DNA of 64,000 bases from Conexibacter stalactiti (GTDB lineage: Bacteria > Actinomycetota > Thermoleophilia > Solirubrobacterales > Solirubrobacteraceae): assembly GCF_035967765.1 (NCBI RefSeq), contig NZ_JAYWIT010000023.1; one strand, 5' to 3'. Below the pieces are notes generated by a model. It ran no database searches and had not been told where the DNA came from. It saw only the letters and a program-made list of their open reading frames with translations. The position numbers were made by a program, and so were the translations under genes. Of this stretch, positions 25,834 through 33,481 are shown piece after piece (within the stretch, counting starts at the first letter, position 1; every line of letters starts with the position of its first letter).

Positions 25834-25861
25834 ACCATACCAACCAGACGGTATCTGTCAA
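25834..25861 (-). promoter_or_regulatory. Promoter and TetR-type operator (site A) of the transporter/thiolase operon
   Basis: Operator ATACCAACCAGACGGTAT at 25837-25854 sits between TTGACA (-35, 25856-25861) and TATGGT (-10, 25834-25839), which are 16 nt apart on the minus strand. Binding here would block RNA polymerase. The leader to the start codon at 25762 is about 65 nt. Confidence 0.75.
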
Positions 25862-25904
25862 ATCGCTGCGTGGAACTGGTGCGTCGGCCGGCCTCTGGCG
25901 CCGG

Positions 25905-26264
25905 CTACGAAACCTTCGGCTCGTAGGCGACGAAGACGTTGCCGGCGGGATCCAGGAACGACAGCCGGCGCTCGTGCTCGGACTCGGCGATCGCGCCCAG
26001 CAGCGGCGTCCCCGCCGCCTCCAGCCGCGCCGCGACCGCGTCGAGGTCCGCGACCCTGATCCCGACCGCGACCTGGTCGGCGCGCGGCTGTTCCGCCTTC
26101 GCGGCAACGGCGAGCGTCGTGCCGCCGCCGTCGATCGCGGCATAGCGGTCGCCGTCGCGGAAGCGCAGGCCGAAGCCGAGCACCTCCGTCAGGAAGCCGA
26201 TGCTGGCGCCGACGTCGTCGGCCGGCAGCAGCACGTGCCCGACCCTTCCGACCGGGGTGCTCAT
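25905..26264 (-). CDS. VOC (glyoxalase/bleomycin-resistance fold) family protein
   Basis: 119 aa single VOC module: VGHVLLPADDVGASIGFLTEVLGFGLRFRDGDRYAAID ... VAVGIRVADLDAVAARLEAAGTPLL ... LSFLDPAGNVFVAYEP. The conserved metal-ligand Glu near the end (FVAYEP) is present and the N-terminal His (GHVLL) is in place. ATGA overlap with the LLM gene before it; third gene of the operon from 28264. Members include dioxygenases, epimerases and lyases; function not assignable. Confidence 0.88.
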   Translation of the reverse strand: MSTPVGRVGHVLLPADDVGASIGFLTEVLGFGLRFRDGDRYAAIDGGGTTLAVAAKAEQPRADQVAVGIRVADLDAVAARLEAAGTPLLGAIAESEHERRLSFLDPAGNVFVAYEPKVS

Positions 26265-27268
26265 CGCGTCGTGACCTCCAGCTCGACGTTGGCGCGTACG
26301 CGCGGCAGCACCTCGGCGGCGAACCGTTCGAGGATCCTCACCGAGGTCTCGTGCGGACAGCCGAGCCACTGCACGCGGAAGACGAAGTGGTTGAAGCCGC
26401 CGGCGGCGAAGTCCTCGATCTTCTCGACGACCTCGTCGGGCGTGCCGAAGAAGAAGGCCTTCGCCTTGATCTCCTCCCACAGCGTCTCGAAGTAGTCCAT
26501 CCCGTACTGCACGTACTCGGCGTACGACGCCTTCGGGAAGGTGTCGGCGAAGGCCATCGCCTCCGCCTGCGTGTCGGCGATGTAGAGGTCACGGTGGATC
26601 GGGTACGTGCGACCCTCCGGCGAGGAGCCGGCCGCGACCAGCTCCTCGCGGTAGGTCGCGAGGTTGCCGACCGCCCAGTTGCGCTTGACGTTGCCGGGCG
26701 AGAGCCAGGCGTGGCCCAGTCTCGCCGCGCGCGCGATCCCGGCCGGCGAGTTGGCGCCGATCCAGACGGGGATCTCGCCGTTCACCGGCAGCACGCTGCA
26801 GACCTGGCCGTCGAGCTGGAAGTGGTCGCCGTGGTGGACGACCGGCTCGCCGCTCCAGAGCTGCTGCATCACCGCCAGCGACTCGACCATCCGTCTCGTG
26901 CGCTGCGATCTGCGCAGGCCGAAGGCGGCGAACTCGTCCTCGCGGTAGCCGGAGCCGATCCCGAGCACGAAGCGCCCGCCCGAGAGCTGGTCGATCGAGG
27001 CGATCTCCTCGGCCCAGTGGACGGGGTTGCCGAGCGGCAGGATCAGGATCCCGGTGCCGATCTCCATCTCGCCGCTGTGGTCGATCAGGCGCGCGATCAG
27101 CGACAGCGGCTGCAGCGTCTGCAGGCTGCTGAGGTAGTGGTGGATCCCGAAGATCGAGTCGAAGCCGAGGTCGCGGACGGTCTCGGTCAGCTCGACCAGC
27201 TCGCCGATCCGCGGCGCCAGCGGCTCGCCCTTGGCGTACTGGTGGTCGAGCAGGACGCCGAAGCGCAT
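26261..27268 (-). CDS. LLM class flavin-dependent oxidoreductase (first of four)
   Basis: 335-aa luciferase-like TIM barrel. Characteristic segments: RFGVLLDHQYAKGEP, DSIFGIHHYLSSLQTLQPLSLIARLIDHS, EIGTGILILPLGNPVHWAEEIASIDQLSGGRFVLGIGSGYREDEFAAFG and IPVWIGANSPAGIARAARLGHAW. These enzymes use FMN or F420 for monooxygenation or hydride transfer; which cofactor applies is not readable. Lies 3 nt after the crotonase gene and overlaps the VOC gene. Most similar in layout to the LLM at 29107-30105. Confidence 0.92.
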   Translation of the reverse strand: MRFGVLLDHQYAKGEPLAPRIGELVELTETVRDLGFDSIFGIHHYLSSLQTLQPLSLIARLIDHSGEMEIGTGILILPLGNPVHWAEEIASIDQLSGGRFVLGIGSGYREDEFAAFGLRRSQRTRRMVESLAVMQQLWSGEPVVHHGDHFQLDGQVCSVLPVNGEIPVWIGANSPAGIARAARLGHAWLSPGNVKRNWAVGNLATYREELVAAGSSPEGRTYPIHRDLYIADTQAEAMAFADTFPKASYAEYVQYGMDYFETLWEEIKAKAFFFGTPDEVVEKIEDFAAGGFNHFVFRVQWLGCPHETSVRILERFAAEVLPRVRANVELEVTTR

Positions 27269-27271
27269 CGC

Positions 27272-28264
27272 TCAGCCCTTGCCGTTGCCGTTGGCCGCCG
27301 CCTTGCTGCGTGCGTTGCTGAGGCGGAAGTGCGGCGCGACCATGTTGTCGCGGTCGGCGAGCGCCTGCGCGATCCCCTTCTCGCGCCGCTCGCGCAGGAA
27401 GTTCCAGTCGTCGTCCTCGAAGACGACGTTGGTCGCCCAGCCGTGGCCGACCCAGCCGGTCATCGCGCCGAGGCCCTTGCCGCGCGCCTCCATCACGACC
27501 TGCATCATCGACTTGCCCATCATCAGCGAGTCGAGCGGCATCACGGCGATCGCGTCGACGTAGTCGTCGACCCATCTCTGCAGCTCCTCGGGCTCGACGA
27601 CCTTCGTCACGAGCCCGGCCTCCGCGCCCTCCTCGGCGCCGAGCGGCCGCATCGTCAGCATCAGGTCCTTCATCTTCGTGAGGCCGAGCTTCTCGATCCA
27701 GTGGTACATGTCCTGCGGCGCGGGGCCGAGGTAGCGGAAGGCCGGATGCGTGAAGCGCGCGTCGGGCGTCGCGATCACGATGTCGGCCGACAGCGCGATC
27801 TGGAAGTGGCCGCCGTAGCAGTAGCCCTGCACCTGGCAGACGGTCGCCTTCAGGCACTCGATGATCGGCCGCGTGAAGGCGGAGGAGAGGACGTTGCGGT
27901 CGGGCAGGATCCGCTGGCGCTGCGAGGGACGGCGGCGCGAGGCCTTGTCGGTCCCTCTCTTGTAGCCGATGTAGTGGCCCAGCTCGGCGGCGTCGGCGCC
28001 GGTGCCGAAGTGGTCGCCCTCGCCCTTGAAGACGATCACCTTGACGCGGTCGTCGGCCTCGGCCTCGCGGACGAGGTCGCCGACGCGCTCGAAGGCGGCG
28101 ATCGGGATCGCGTTGAGGCGGTCGGGACGGTCGAAGGTGATCGACGCGACGGCGCGCTCAGGGTCGACGTCGTAGCGCACGTAGCCGGCGATCGTCGCCT
28201 CGTCGATCTCCATGTGGTCGGTGTCCCACTGCGGGGACAGCAGCTCGGCTTCGGTCTTCTTCAC
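27272..28264 (-). CDS. Enoyl-CoA hydratase/isomerase (crotonase) family protein
   Basis: 330 aa, longer than the usual ~260 by an N-terminal extension and a C-terminal tail. Crotonase core: ASITFDRPDRLNAIP, FKGEGDHFGTGADAAEL (oxyanion-hole strand), CLKATVCQVQGYCYGGHFQIALSADIVIATPDARFTHPAFRYLGPAP. The usual catalytic glutamates are not both obvious, so it could be a hydratase, isomerase or C-C hydrolase. First gene of a three-gene operon (crotonase, LLM, VOC) under the promoter at 28321-28350. Confidence 0.9.
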   Translation of the reverse strand: MKKTEAELLSPQWDTDHMEIDEATIAGYVRYDVDPERAVASITFDRPDRLNAIPIAAFERVGDLVREAEADDRVKVIVFKGEGDHFGTGADAAELGHYIGYKRGTDKASRRRPSQRQRILPDRNVLSSAFTRPIIECLKATVCQVQGYCYGGHFQIALSADIVIATPDARFTHPAFRYLGPAPQDMYHWIEKLGLTKMKDLMLTMRPLGAEEGAEAGLVTKVVEPEELQRWVDDYVDAIAVMPLDSLMMGKSMMQVVMEARGKGLGAMTGWVGHGWATNVVFEDDDWNFLRERREKGIAQALADRDNMVAPHFRLSNARSKAAANGNGKG

Positions 28265-28298
28265 GCTCTTCGTCTCCTCGCTCCGGCACGACCGACGG

Positions 28299-28350
28299 TG
28301 GACATACCGTCTAGTCGGTATCTATACTCCGGCCCCACCATGACTGTCAA
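28299..28350. promoter_or_regulatory. Divergent promoters sharing TetR-type operator (site B)
   Basis: Operator ATACCGTCTAGTCGGTAT at 28304-28321. Minus strand: TTGACA (28345-28350) and TATAGA (28321-28326), 18-nt spacer, a near-consensus promoter with the operator just downstream of the -10. Plus strand: TGGACA (28299-28304) and TATACT (28323-28328), 18-nt spacer, operator between them. The minus -35 lies inside the start of the plus-strand gene, and the plus transcript would have almost no leader before the ATG at 28340. Confidence 0.75.
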
Positions 28351-29056
28351 GTCCTCCACCCACGAGGGCGTCGTGACGCTCACGCTCGCGCGCCCCGAGC
28401 GGCGCAACGCGATCGACGACGCGACCGCCGCCGCGCTCCACGCCGCGCTGCGTGCCGCGACCGCCGACGAGCGCTGCCGCGCGATCGTGCTCGCCGCCGA
28501 GGGGCCGGTCTTCTGCGCCGGCTGGGACCTGCGCGAGATCGCCGCGATGCAGGCCGGCGGCGACCGCGCCGCGGTGCAGGCGTCGTTCGACGCCAACCGC
28601 CGCCTGCTGGCCGACCTCGCGGCCGCGCCGCAGCCGACGATCGCCGCCGTCCAGGGCGGCGCGATGGGCTTCGGGCTGGGGCTGATCGCGCGCTGCGACG
28701 TCGTGCTCGCCGGCCGCGGCGCCGTCGTCGCGCTGCCGGAGATCGCGCACGGCGTCGTGCCCGGGATCGTGATGCTCGACCTGCTCGCGACGCTGCCGCC
28801 GAAGGTCGCGCTCGACTGGCTGCTGAGCGGCGCGCCGCAGGACGCCGAGGCCGCGCGCGCTGCCGGCCTCTTCAGCCGCGTCGTCGCCGACGAGGCGCTC
28901 GCCGGCGAGGTCGCCGCGCTCGCGGCGACGATCGCCGGTCACGCGCCGGAGGCCGTGCGCGAGACGAAGGCGCTCTACCGCGCGCTCGCCGCCGCCTCGC
29001 CAGAGGCCGCCGAGGCCGAAGCGGTCCGCCGCGCCGTCGACGCGCTGCTCGGCTGA
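28340..29056 (+). CDS. Enoyl-CoA hydratase/isomerase (crotonase) family protein
   Basis: 238 aa. Typical crotonase core: VTLTLARPERRNAIDD, AIVLAAEGPVFCAGWDLREIAAMQ, PQPTIAAVQGGAMGFGLGLIARCDVVLAGRGAVVALPEIAHGVVPG. The ATG at 28340 lies only about 12 nt from the plus-strand -10, so the message is short-leadered or leaderless. Stops 50 nt before the convergent LLM gene; a weak stem (GCTGAGC 29052-29058 with GCTCAGC 29082-29088) between them may end transcription. Probably hydrates or isomerises an enoyl-CoA of the same pathway. Confidence 0.92.
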   Translation: MTVKSSTHEGVVTLTLARPERRNAIDDATAAALHAALRAATADERCRAIVLAAEGPVFCAGWDLREIAAMQAGGDRAAVQASFDANRRLLADLAAAPQPTIAAVQGGAMGFGLGLIARCDVVLAGRGAVVALPEIAHGVVPGIVMLDLLATLPPKVALDWLLSGAPQDAEAARAAGLFSRVVADEALAGEVAALAATIAGHAPEAVRETKALYRALAAASPEAAEAEAVRRAVDALLG

Positions 29057-29106
29057 GCCACGCGACCGCGCCGCCCGCGCCGCTCAGCGCGCCCGGCCAC
29101 GCCCGC

Positions 29107-30105
29107 TCACCCCGCCTCCGCCCGCAGCACCGGCATGACCTCCTCGGCGAACAGCCTGATCGACGCGCGCGCCTGCGCCATCGGCATGCCGAGCCAGAAG
29201 GGGCGGAAGATCAGGTGGTCGAAGCCGAGCGCGCGGTAGCCGCGGATCCTTTCGATCAGGTCCTCCGGCGAGCCGAGCAGCAGCGTGTTGGCGACCAGCT
29301 CGTCGAAGCGGTCGCGCTGCCACGCGAGCGCCGGATACTCGGCGTAGGTGTGGTACTCGCGGCGGGCGTGCGGCAGCGCCTCCTCGATCGCCTGCGCGGT
29401 CGTCGGCGCGCAGTACAGCTCGACGCCGAGCGGCCGCTCCGCCGCTCTCCTGCCGTACTCGGCGAGCGCCTCGTCGTAGATCGCCGTGTGCTTGGCGAGG
29501 TATCTCGGGCTCGGCGCGTTGCCGGGCGCGTACCAGGCGTCGCCGAGGCGGGCGGCGCGGCGGACGGCATGCCTGCCGCCCGCCCCCACCCAGATCGGCG
29601 GGCCGCCGGGGGACAGCGGCGGCACGCCGATCCGCTGGTCGGTGAACGACCAGATCTCGCCGTCGAAGCTGACGCGCTCGCCGCTCCACAGCGCACGGAT
29701 GATCCGGATCCCCTCGTCGAGCCGCTTGAAGCGCTCGTCGATGTCGATCCCGAACGCCTCGAACTCGTGCTCGCGGTAGCCGGCGGCGACGCCGAGCACG
29801 ACGCGCCCGCCGGAGAACTGGTCGAGCGTCGCGAACTCCTCCGCGATGTGGACCGGGTGGAAGAACGGCAGCAGCAGGATGCCGGTGCCGACGGTGATCC
29901 GCTCGGTGTTCTCGATCAGCTTCGCCGCCATCGAGATCGGCTGCGGCGTCGCGAGGTTGGAGACGAAGTGGTTGATCACCCAGGTCGAGTCGTAGCCGAG
30001 CTGCTCGGCCAGCTGGACCAGCTCGACCAGCTCATCGACATGTCTGCGCAGGTCCTCGTCGAACGGCCACTGGTGCGAGGCCATGATCCCGAAGCGCATG
30101 CTCAT
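29107..30105 (-). CDS. LLM class flavin-dependent oxidoreductase (second of four)
   Basis: 332 aa. Motifs: RFGIMASHQWPF, DSTWVINHFVSNLATPQPISMAAKLIENTERITVGTGILLLPFFHPVHIAEEFATLDQFSGGRVVLGVAAGYREHEFEAFG, PIWVGAGGRHAVRRAARLGDAWYAPGN. Start at 30105 overlaps the CoA-ligase stop (ATGA); a second ATG two codons later is an alternative. Co-expressed with the ligase, so its substrate may be the CoA thioester or the free acid made or used by it. Confidence 0.92.
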   Translation of the reverse strand: MSMRFGIMASHQWPFDEDLRRHVDELVELVQLAEQLGYDSTWVINHFVSNLATPQPISMAAKLIENTERITVGTGILLLPFFHPVHIAEEFATLDQFSGGRVVLGVAAGYREHEFEAFGIDIDERFKRLDEGIRIIRALWSGERVSFDGEIWSFTDQRIGVPPLSPGGPPIWVGAGGRHAVRRAARLGDAWYAPGNAPSPRYLAKHTAIYDEALAEYGRRAAERPLGVELYCAPTTAQAIEEALPHARREYHTYAEYPALAWQRDRFDELVANTLLLGSPEDLIERIRGYRALGFDHLIFRPFWLGMPMAQARASIRLFAEEVMPVLRAEAG

Positions 30106-31640
30106 GCCTCCACCGCGCGGGCGCCGGCGGCCGCGAGCGCGTCGCGCCGCACCTTGCCGGCCTCGCTGCGCGGCAGCTCGTCGATGAACGCCCAGCTGCG
30201 CGGCGCCTTGAAGTGGGAGAGCCGCTGGCGCACGTAGGCGAGCAGCGTCGCGGCGACCTCGTCGTCGGACGCGCGCTCGCCGACGCCGTGCTCGCGCACG
30301 ACGATCGCCTGCGGGATCTCGCCGAGCCGCTCGTCCTCGACCCCGACGACGCGCACGTCGCGCACGAGCGGATGGGCGCGCAGCTCCTCCTCGATCTCCT
30401 CCGGCCAGACCTGGAAGCCGCCGCACTTGATCATGTCGCGCTTGCGCCCGACGAGGAAGAGGACGCCATCGTCGTCGACGTAGCCCATGTCGCCGGAGTG
30501 GACCCAGCCGTCGCGCACCAGCTCGCCGGAGGCGGCGGCGTCGTCGACGTAGCCCTTCGTCATCGCCGAGCGGACGACGATCTCGCCGGTCTCGCCGCGT
30601 TGCAGCGCGGCGCCGTCGTCGTCGCGCACCTCCAGCTCTACGCCGGCGTAGAGGCGGCCGGCCGAGCCCGCCTTCCACAGCCCGGCCTTCATGTCCTGCG
30701 CCGTCCAGCCGGCGATGTGGCCGGTCTCGGTCGAGCCGTAGTTCATCACGATCGGGATCCCGAACCGCTCCTCGAACTGGCGCCGCAGGTGGATGCTGAG
30801 CGCCTGCCCGGCGACCAGCACCGAGCGGACCGAGGCGAGGTCGGGCGAGTCGTCGGCGTGGACGACGTCGTAGAGCATCGTCGGCAGCAGGAAGAGGCTG
30901 TCGAACTGGTGCTGCTCCAGCAGCCGCTCGAGCGTCGAGACGCGGAAGCGCTCCCACAGCACCGCGGCGCGGCCGACGTGGAAGGCGAACAGGAGCGTGT
31001 GCTGACCGCCGCTGTGGAACAGCGGCAGCGCGACGAGGTTGGGCGGCGTGCCGTCGGGCGCGGCGGCGTAGGGGCCGGCTCTGCCCTTGGAGGCGCGCGC
31101 CAGCCGCGCGAGCGACTCCTGCACGCCGCCGTGCGTGACGCTGACCGCCTTCGGCCGACCGGTCGTGCCGCCGGTGAAGAGGATCACGGCCTCGTCCTCG
31201 GCGTTCGCCGCGGCCGCGGCCAGGTGGGCGCGGGCGTTGCCTGGCGCGCTCAGCTGCGCCTGCGTCAGCAGCCTCAGGTCGCTCGCGGCGAGCGCGGCGT
31301 CGCGCGCGTCGCGGTCGTGCTCGTCGGTGACGAGCAGCACCGGCGCGGTCTTGGCGATCGACTCGCTCAGCTCGGCGCCGTTGTAGAGGCCGCTGATCGT
31401 GACCGGCACGGCGCCGAGCTTCCAGGCGCCGTAGATCGCGAAGGCCAGCTCGGGCGTGTTGGCGAGGTAGAGCGCGACGCGCTCGCCCCGCTGCATGCCG
31501 GCGGCGGCGAGGGCGCGGGCGTACGCCGACGCCTCGGCGTCGATCTGCGCGTAGCTCCAGGCGCGACCGTCCTCGAAGTGGAGGCCGATGCGATCGGGCA
31601 CCTCGGCTGCGCGGCGCTCGAGGTCGGTGGCGAGGTTCAC
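30102..31640 (-). CDS. AMP-dependent acyl-CoA synthetase/ligase
   Basis: 512 aa, GTG start behind a GGGAGAGAGAG ribosome site. ANL-family motifs: AVILFTGGTTGRPKAVSVTHGG (P-loop; the usual TSGTTG reads FTGGTTG), MNYGSTETG, DGWVHSGDMGYVDDDGVLFLVGRKRDMIKCGGFQVWPEEIEEEL and a C-terminal PRSEAGKVRRDAL containing the adenylation lysine. It activates a carboxylate to its CoA ester. First gene of a two-gene operon with an LLM enzyme, under operator C. Confidence 0.92.
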   Translation of the reverse strand: MNLATDLERRAAEVPDRIGLHFEDGRAWSYAQIDAEASAYARALAAAGMQRGERVALYLANTPELAFAIYGAWKLGAVPVTISGLYNGAELSESIAKTAPVLLVTDEHDRDARDAALAASDLRLLTQAQLSAPGNARAHLAAAAANAEDEAVILFTGGTTGRPKAVSVTHGGVQESLARLARASKGRAGPYAAAPDGTPPNLVALPLFHSGGQHTLLFAFHVGRAAVLWERFRVSTLERLLEQHQFDSLFLLPTMLYDVVHADDSPDLASVRSVLVAGQALSIHLRRQFEERFGIPIVMNYGSTETGHIAGWTAQDMKAGLWKAGSAGRLYAGVELEVRDDDGAALQRGETGEIVVRSAMTKGYVDDAAASGELVRDGWVHSGDMGYVDDDGVLFLVGRKRDMIKCGGFQVWPEEIEEELRAHPLVRDVRVVGVEDERLGEIPQAIVVREHGVGERASDDEVAATLLAYVRQRLSHFKAPRSWAFIDELPRSEAGKVRRDALAAAGARAVEA

Positions 31641-31661
31641 GGCAGCTCTCTCTCCCAGTTC

Positions 31662-31710
31662 ATACCGTCCAGTCGGTATTGAGCGTACCGCCGCGGGCGC
31701 GCGCGGTCAA
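31662..31710 (-). promoter_or_regulatory. Promoter and TetR-type operator (site C) of the ligase-LLM operon
   Basis: TTGACC (31705-31710) and TACGCT (31682-31687) are 17 nt apart on the minus strand; the operator ATACCGTCCAGTCGGTAT (31662-31679) follows directly and covers the expected start of transcription. The ligase GTG is 22 nt beyond the operator. Confidence 0.78.
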
Positions 31711-31733
31711 GCGCCGCGCCCCACCCACGACCT

Positions 31734-31774
31734 CCGCAGGTCTACTACGGCCATGCAGCAGCAGACCTGCAGTG
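31734..31774 (-). repeat. 41-bp hairpin repeat, copy 1
   Basis: 38 of 41 bases match 56331-56371. As minus-strand RNA its core (31736-31770) folds into a 13-bp stem closing a short loop; several pairs are G-U, so the plus-strand RNA would pair worse. It lies after the TetR gene and 23 nt upstream of the ligase -35. Either a U-less terminator, an mRNA structure or a promoter-upstream element. Confidence 0.6.
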
Positions 31775-31777
31775 CTC

Positions 31778-31799
31778 GCCCCGCGGACGGGCGCGGGGC
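31778..31799 (-). terminator. GC hairpin after the TetR gene
   Basis: Perfect 8-bp stem GCCCCGCG/CGCGGGGC with a 6-nt loop, starting 6 nt past the TetR stop codon on the minus strand. No U-tract follows; instead the 41-bp hairpin repeat follows. Together they may separate the TetR gene from the ligase operon. Confidence 0.5.
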
Positions 31800-31805
31800 G
31801 GCGCC

Positions 31806-32429
31806 TCAGCGGACGACGAGGCCGTCGAGCGCGAGGTTGGCGAGGTCGTCGGCGACCTGCTCGGCCGACATCGTGCCGTCCTCGCGGTACCACTGGTGGA
31901 CCCACGCCGACATGCCGACGACGCCGAAGACGGCGACGCGCGGCGTGATGCGGGCGTCGAAGAGGCCCTGCTCGACGCCGGCGATCACGATGTCGTCCAT
32001 CGCCTTGTCGAGCTTGTCGCGCTTGCGCTTTACGTCGGCGGCCGGTCTGCCGGTCAGGTAGCGCCGCTCCTGGAAGAAGACGGCGACGTGCTGGCGGTAG
32101 CGCGTGACGGTCAGGACTGACTCGCGGATCACCTCGCGCAGCTGCTCGACCGGCGACTCGACCTCCTCGAGGATCCGCTCTATCGCCTCGCGCTGCACGT
32201 CGAGGAACTCGTCGTGGATGAGGCTGAGCACGTCCTGCTTGCTCTCGAAGTGGTGGTAGAAGGCACCCTTCGTGACCTGCGCGCGCTCGACGATCTCCTG
32301 CACGGAGGTGCCGTGGAAGCCCTGGTCGCCGAACAGCTCCAAGGCGCTGTCGAGCAGCAGTTGGCGCGTCTGCTCGGGGTCGTAGCTCCCGCGCGTCTTT
32401 CTTCTCGGCGTCTGAGTTCTCGGGGCCAT
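31806..32429 (-). CDS. TetR/AcrR family regulator, proposed master of the acyl-CoA regulon
   Basis: 207 aa. HTH region RQLLLDSALELFGDQGFHGTSVQEIVERAQVTKGAFYHHFESKQDVL is a textbook TetR DNA-binding domain; the helical C-terminal domain (REVIRESVLTVTRYRQHVAVFFQERRYL) resembles acyl-CoA-responsive repressors such as KstR2-type proteins by eye. Monocistronic, central among the catabolic operons, with a copy of the shared palindrome (site F) directly upstream. Inference: it represses all eight sites and is released by a CoA thioester of the pathway. Confidence 0.93.
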   Translation of the reverse strand: MAPRTQTPRRKTRGSYDPEQTRQLLLDSALELFGDQGFHGTSVQEIVERAQVTKGAFYHHFESKQDVLSLIHDEFLDVQREAIERILEEVESPVEQLREVIRESVLTVTRYRQHVAVFFQERRYLTGRPAADVKRKRDKLDKAMDDIVIAGVEQGLFDARITPRVAVFGVVGMSAWVHQWYREDGTMSAEQVADDLANLALDGLVVR

Positions 32430-32438
32430 AGCCGGTCG

Positions 32439-32464
32439 AGTCTACAAAACCGACCGGTCAGAAT
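32439..32464 (-). promoter_or_regulatory. TetR-type operator (site F) upstream of the TetR gene
   Basis: AAACCGACCGGTCAGAAT at 32447-32464 keeps the left half and centre of the shared palindrome but has two changes in the right arm, making it the weakest of the eight. A possible -10 TAGACT lies at 32439-32444. It overlaps the last bases of the upstream LLM gene. A weaker site before its own gene is usual for an autoregulated repressor. Confidence 0.6.
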
Positions 32465-33468
32465 GTGGAAGTCGCGGAGGACGCCGAAGCGGGCGTCAGA
32501 CGGGGGATCACGTCCTCCCCGAAGCGGCGGATCTGGTCGAGCGCCTGCGCGTGCGGCATCCCCATGAACTGGAGCCGCAGCGCCAGGTCGGTGATGCCGT
32601 GCTCGCGCTCCAGCCGCTCGATTCGCGCCACGACGCGGTCGGCGTCGCCGACGACGCAGTGCTCGTCGAGATAGGAGTCGACCTCGACCTGCTGCGCGGT
32701 GTCCCACGACTTGTAGGCGGCATACTGCGCCTCCAGGTGCGGCCGGATCAGCGCCCGCGCCGCCTCGGTCGTGTCGCCGACGCAGGCCTCGCGGCTCATC
32801 GGGTACGGGCGGTCGAGCGAGTGGCCATGCTCGGTCAGCGTCGCGCGGAAGAGGCCGAGCCGCTGCGCGATCGCCGCGTCATCGCCCTCGGGCCCGATCA
32901 GCCAGCTCGTGTTCAGCGCCGCCGCGCGTCTGATCGCCGGCTCGGCGAAGGCTCCGATCCAGATCGGCGGGCCGCCGGGCTGCACGCATCTGAGCGGCAG
33001 CGAGGCGTTGCGGACTCTGCCCCACGTGCCCTCGGCGTCGATCGTCTCGCCGTTCCACAGCGCCCGCATCAGCGGCACGTACTCGCGCAGCCGCCGGATC
33101 CGATCGCCCCACTCGACGCCGAAGGCGTCGGTCTCGCGTCTGCGGTAGCCGGCGCCGATCCCGACGACCATGCGGCCGCCGGAGAGCACGTCGAGCGTCG
33201 CCAGCTGCTCGGCGAGCGCGAGCGGGTTGTAGAGCGGCGCGAGCAGGATCCCGAAGCCGATCCGCACCCGCTCGGTCGCCGCCGCGAGGTAGCCGGCCAG
33301 CTCCAGCGGCTGCAGGAAGGCCGAGTGCGCGAGGAAGTGGTGACCGAGGAAGACGGCGTCGAAGCCGAGGCGGTCGGCGAGCCGCGCCTGCTCGACGACG
33401 GCCGCCAGCCCCTCCTGCGCCGACTGCTCGGGCGGGAACTGCGCGCTGAGGAAGACGGAGACGCGCAT
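32458..33468 (-). CDS. LLM class flavin-dependent oxidoreductase (third of four)
   Basis: 336 aa. Motifs: RVSVFLSAQFPPEQSAQEGL, DAVFLGHHFLAHSAFLQPLELAGYLAAATERVRIGFGILLAPLYNPLALAEQLATLDVLSGGRMVVGIGAGYRRRETDAFG, PPIWIGAFAEPAIRRAAAL. Lies 13 nt after the fourth LLM gene, in the same operon. Two different LLM enzymes in one operon may act on successive intermediates or be a two-component set; no flavin reductase gene is next to them. Confidence 0.92.
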   Translation of the reverse strand: MRVSVFLSAQFPPEQSAQEGLAAVVEQARLADRLGFDAVFLGHHFLAHSAFLQPLELAGYLAAATERVRIGFGILLAPLYNPLALAEQLATLDVLSGGRMVVGIGAGYRRRETDAFGVEWGDRIRRLREYVPLMRALWNGETIDAEGTWGRVRNASLPLRCVQPGGPPIWIGAFAEPAIRRAAALNTSWLIGPEGDDAAIAQRLGLFRATLTEHGHSLDRPYPMSREACVGDTTEAARALIRPHLEAQYAAYKSWDTAQQVEVDSYLDEHCVVGDADRVVARIERLEREHGITDLALRLQFMGMPHAQALDQIRRFGEDVIPRLTPASASSATSTF

Positions 33469-33481
33469 CGCGTGCCGCGCG

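Noticed and set aside
26351..29056. 901-codon open frame on the plus strand across the LLM, crotonase and VOC region
   Set aside because: It is the antisense shadow of three well-recognised minus-strand genes; only its last 239 codons (28340-29056) are a real crotonase gene.
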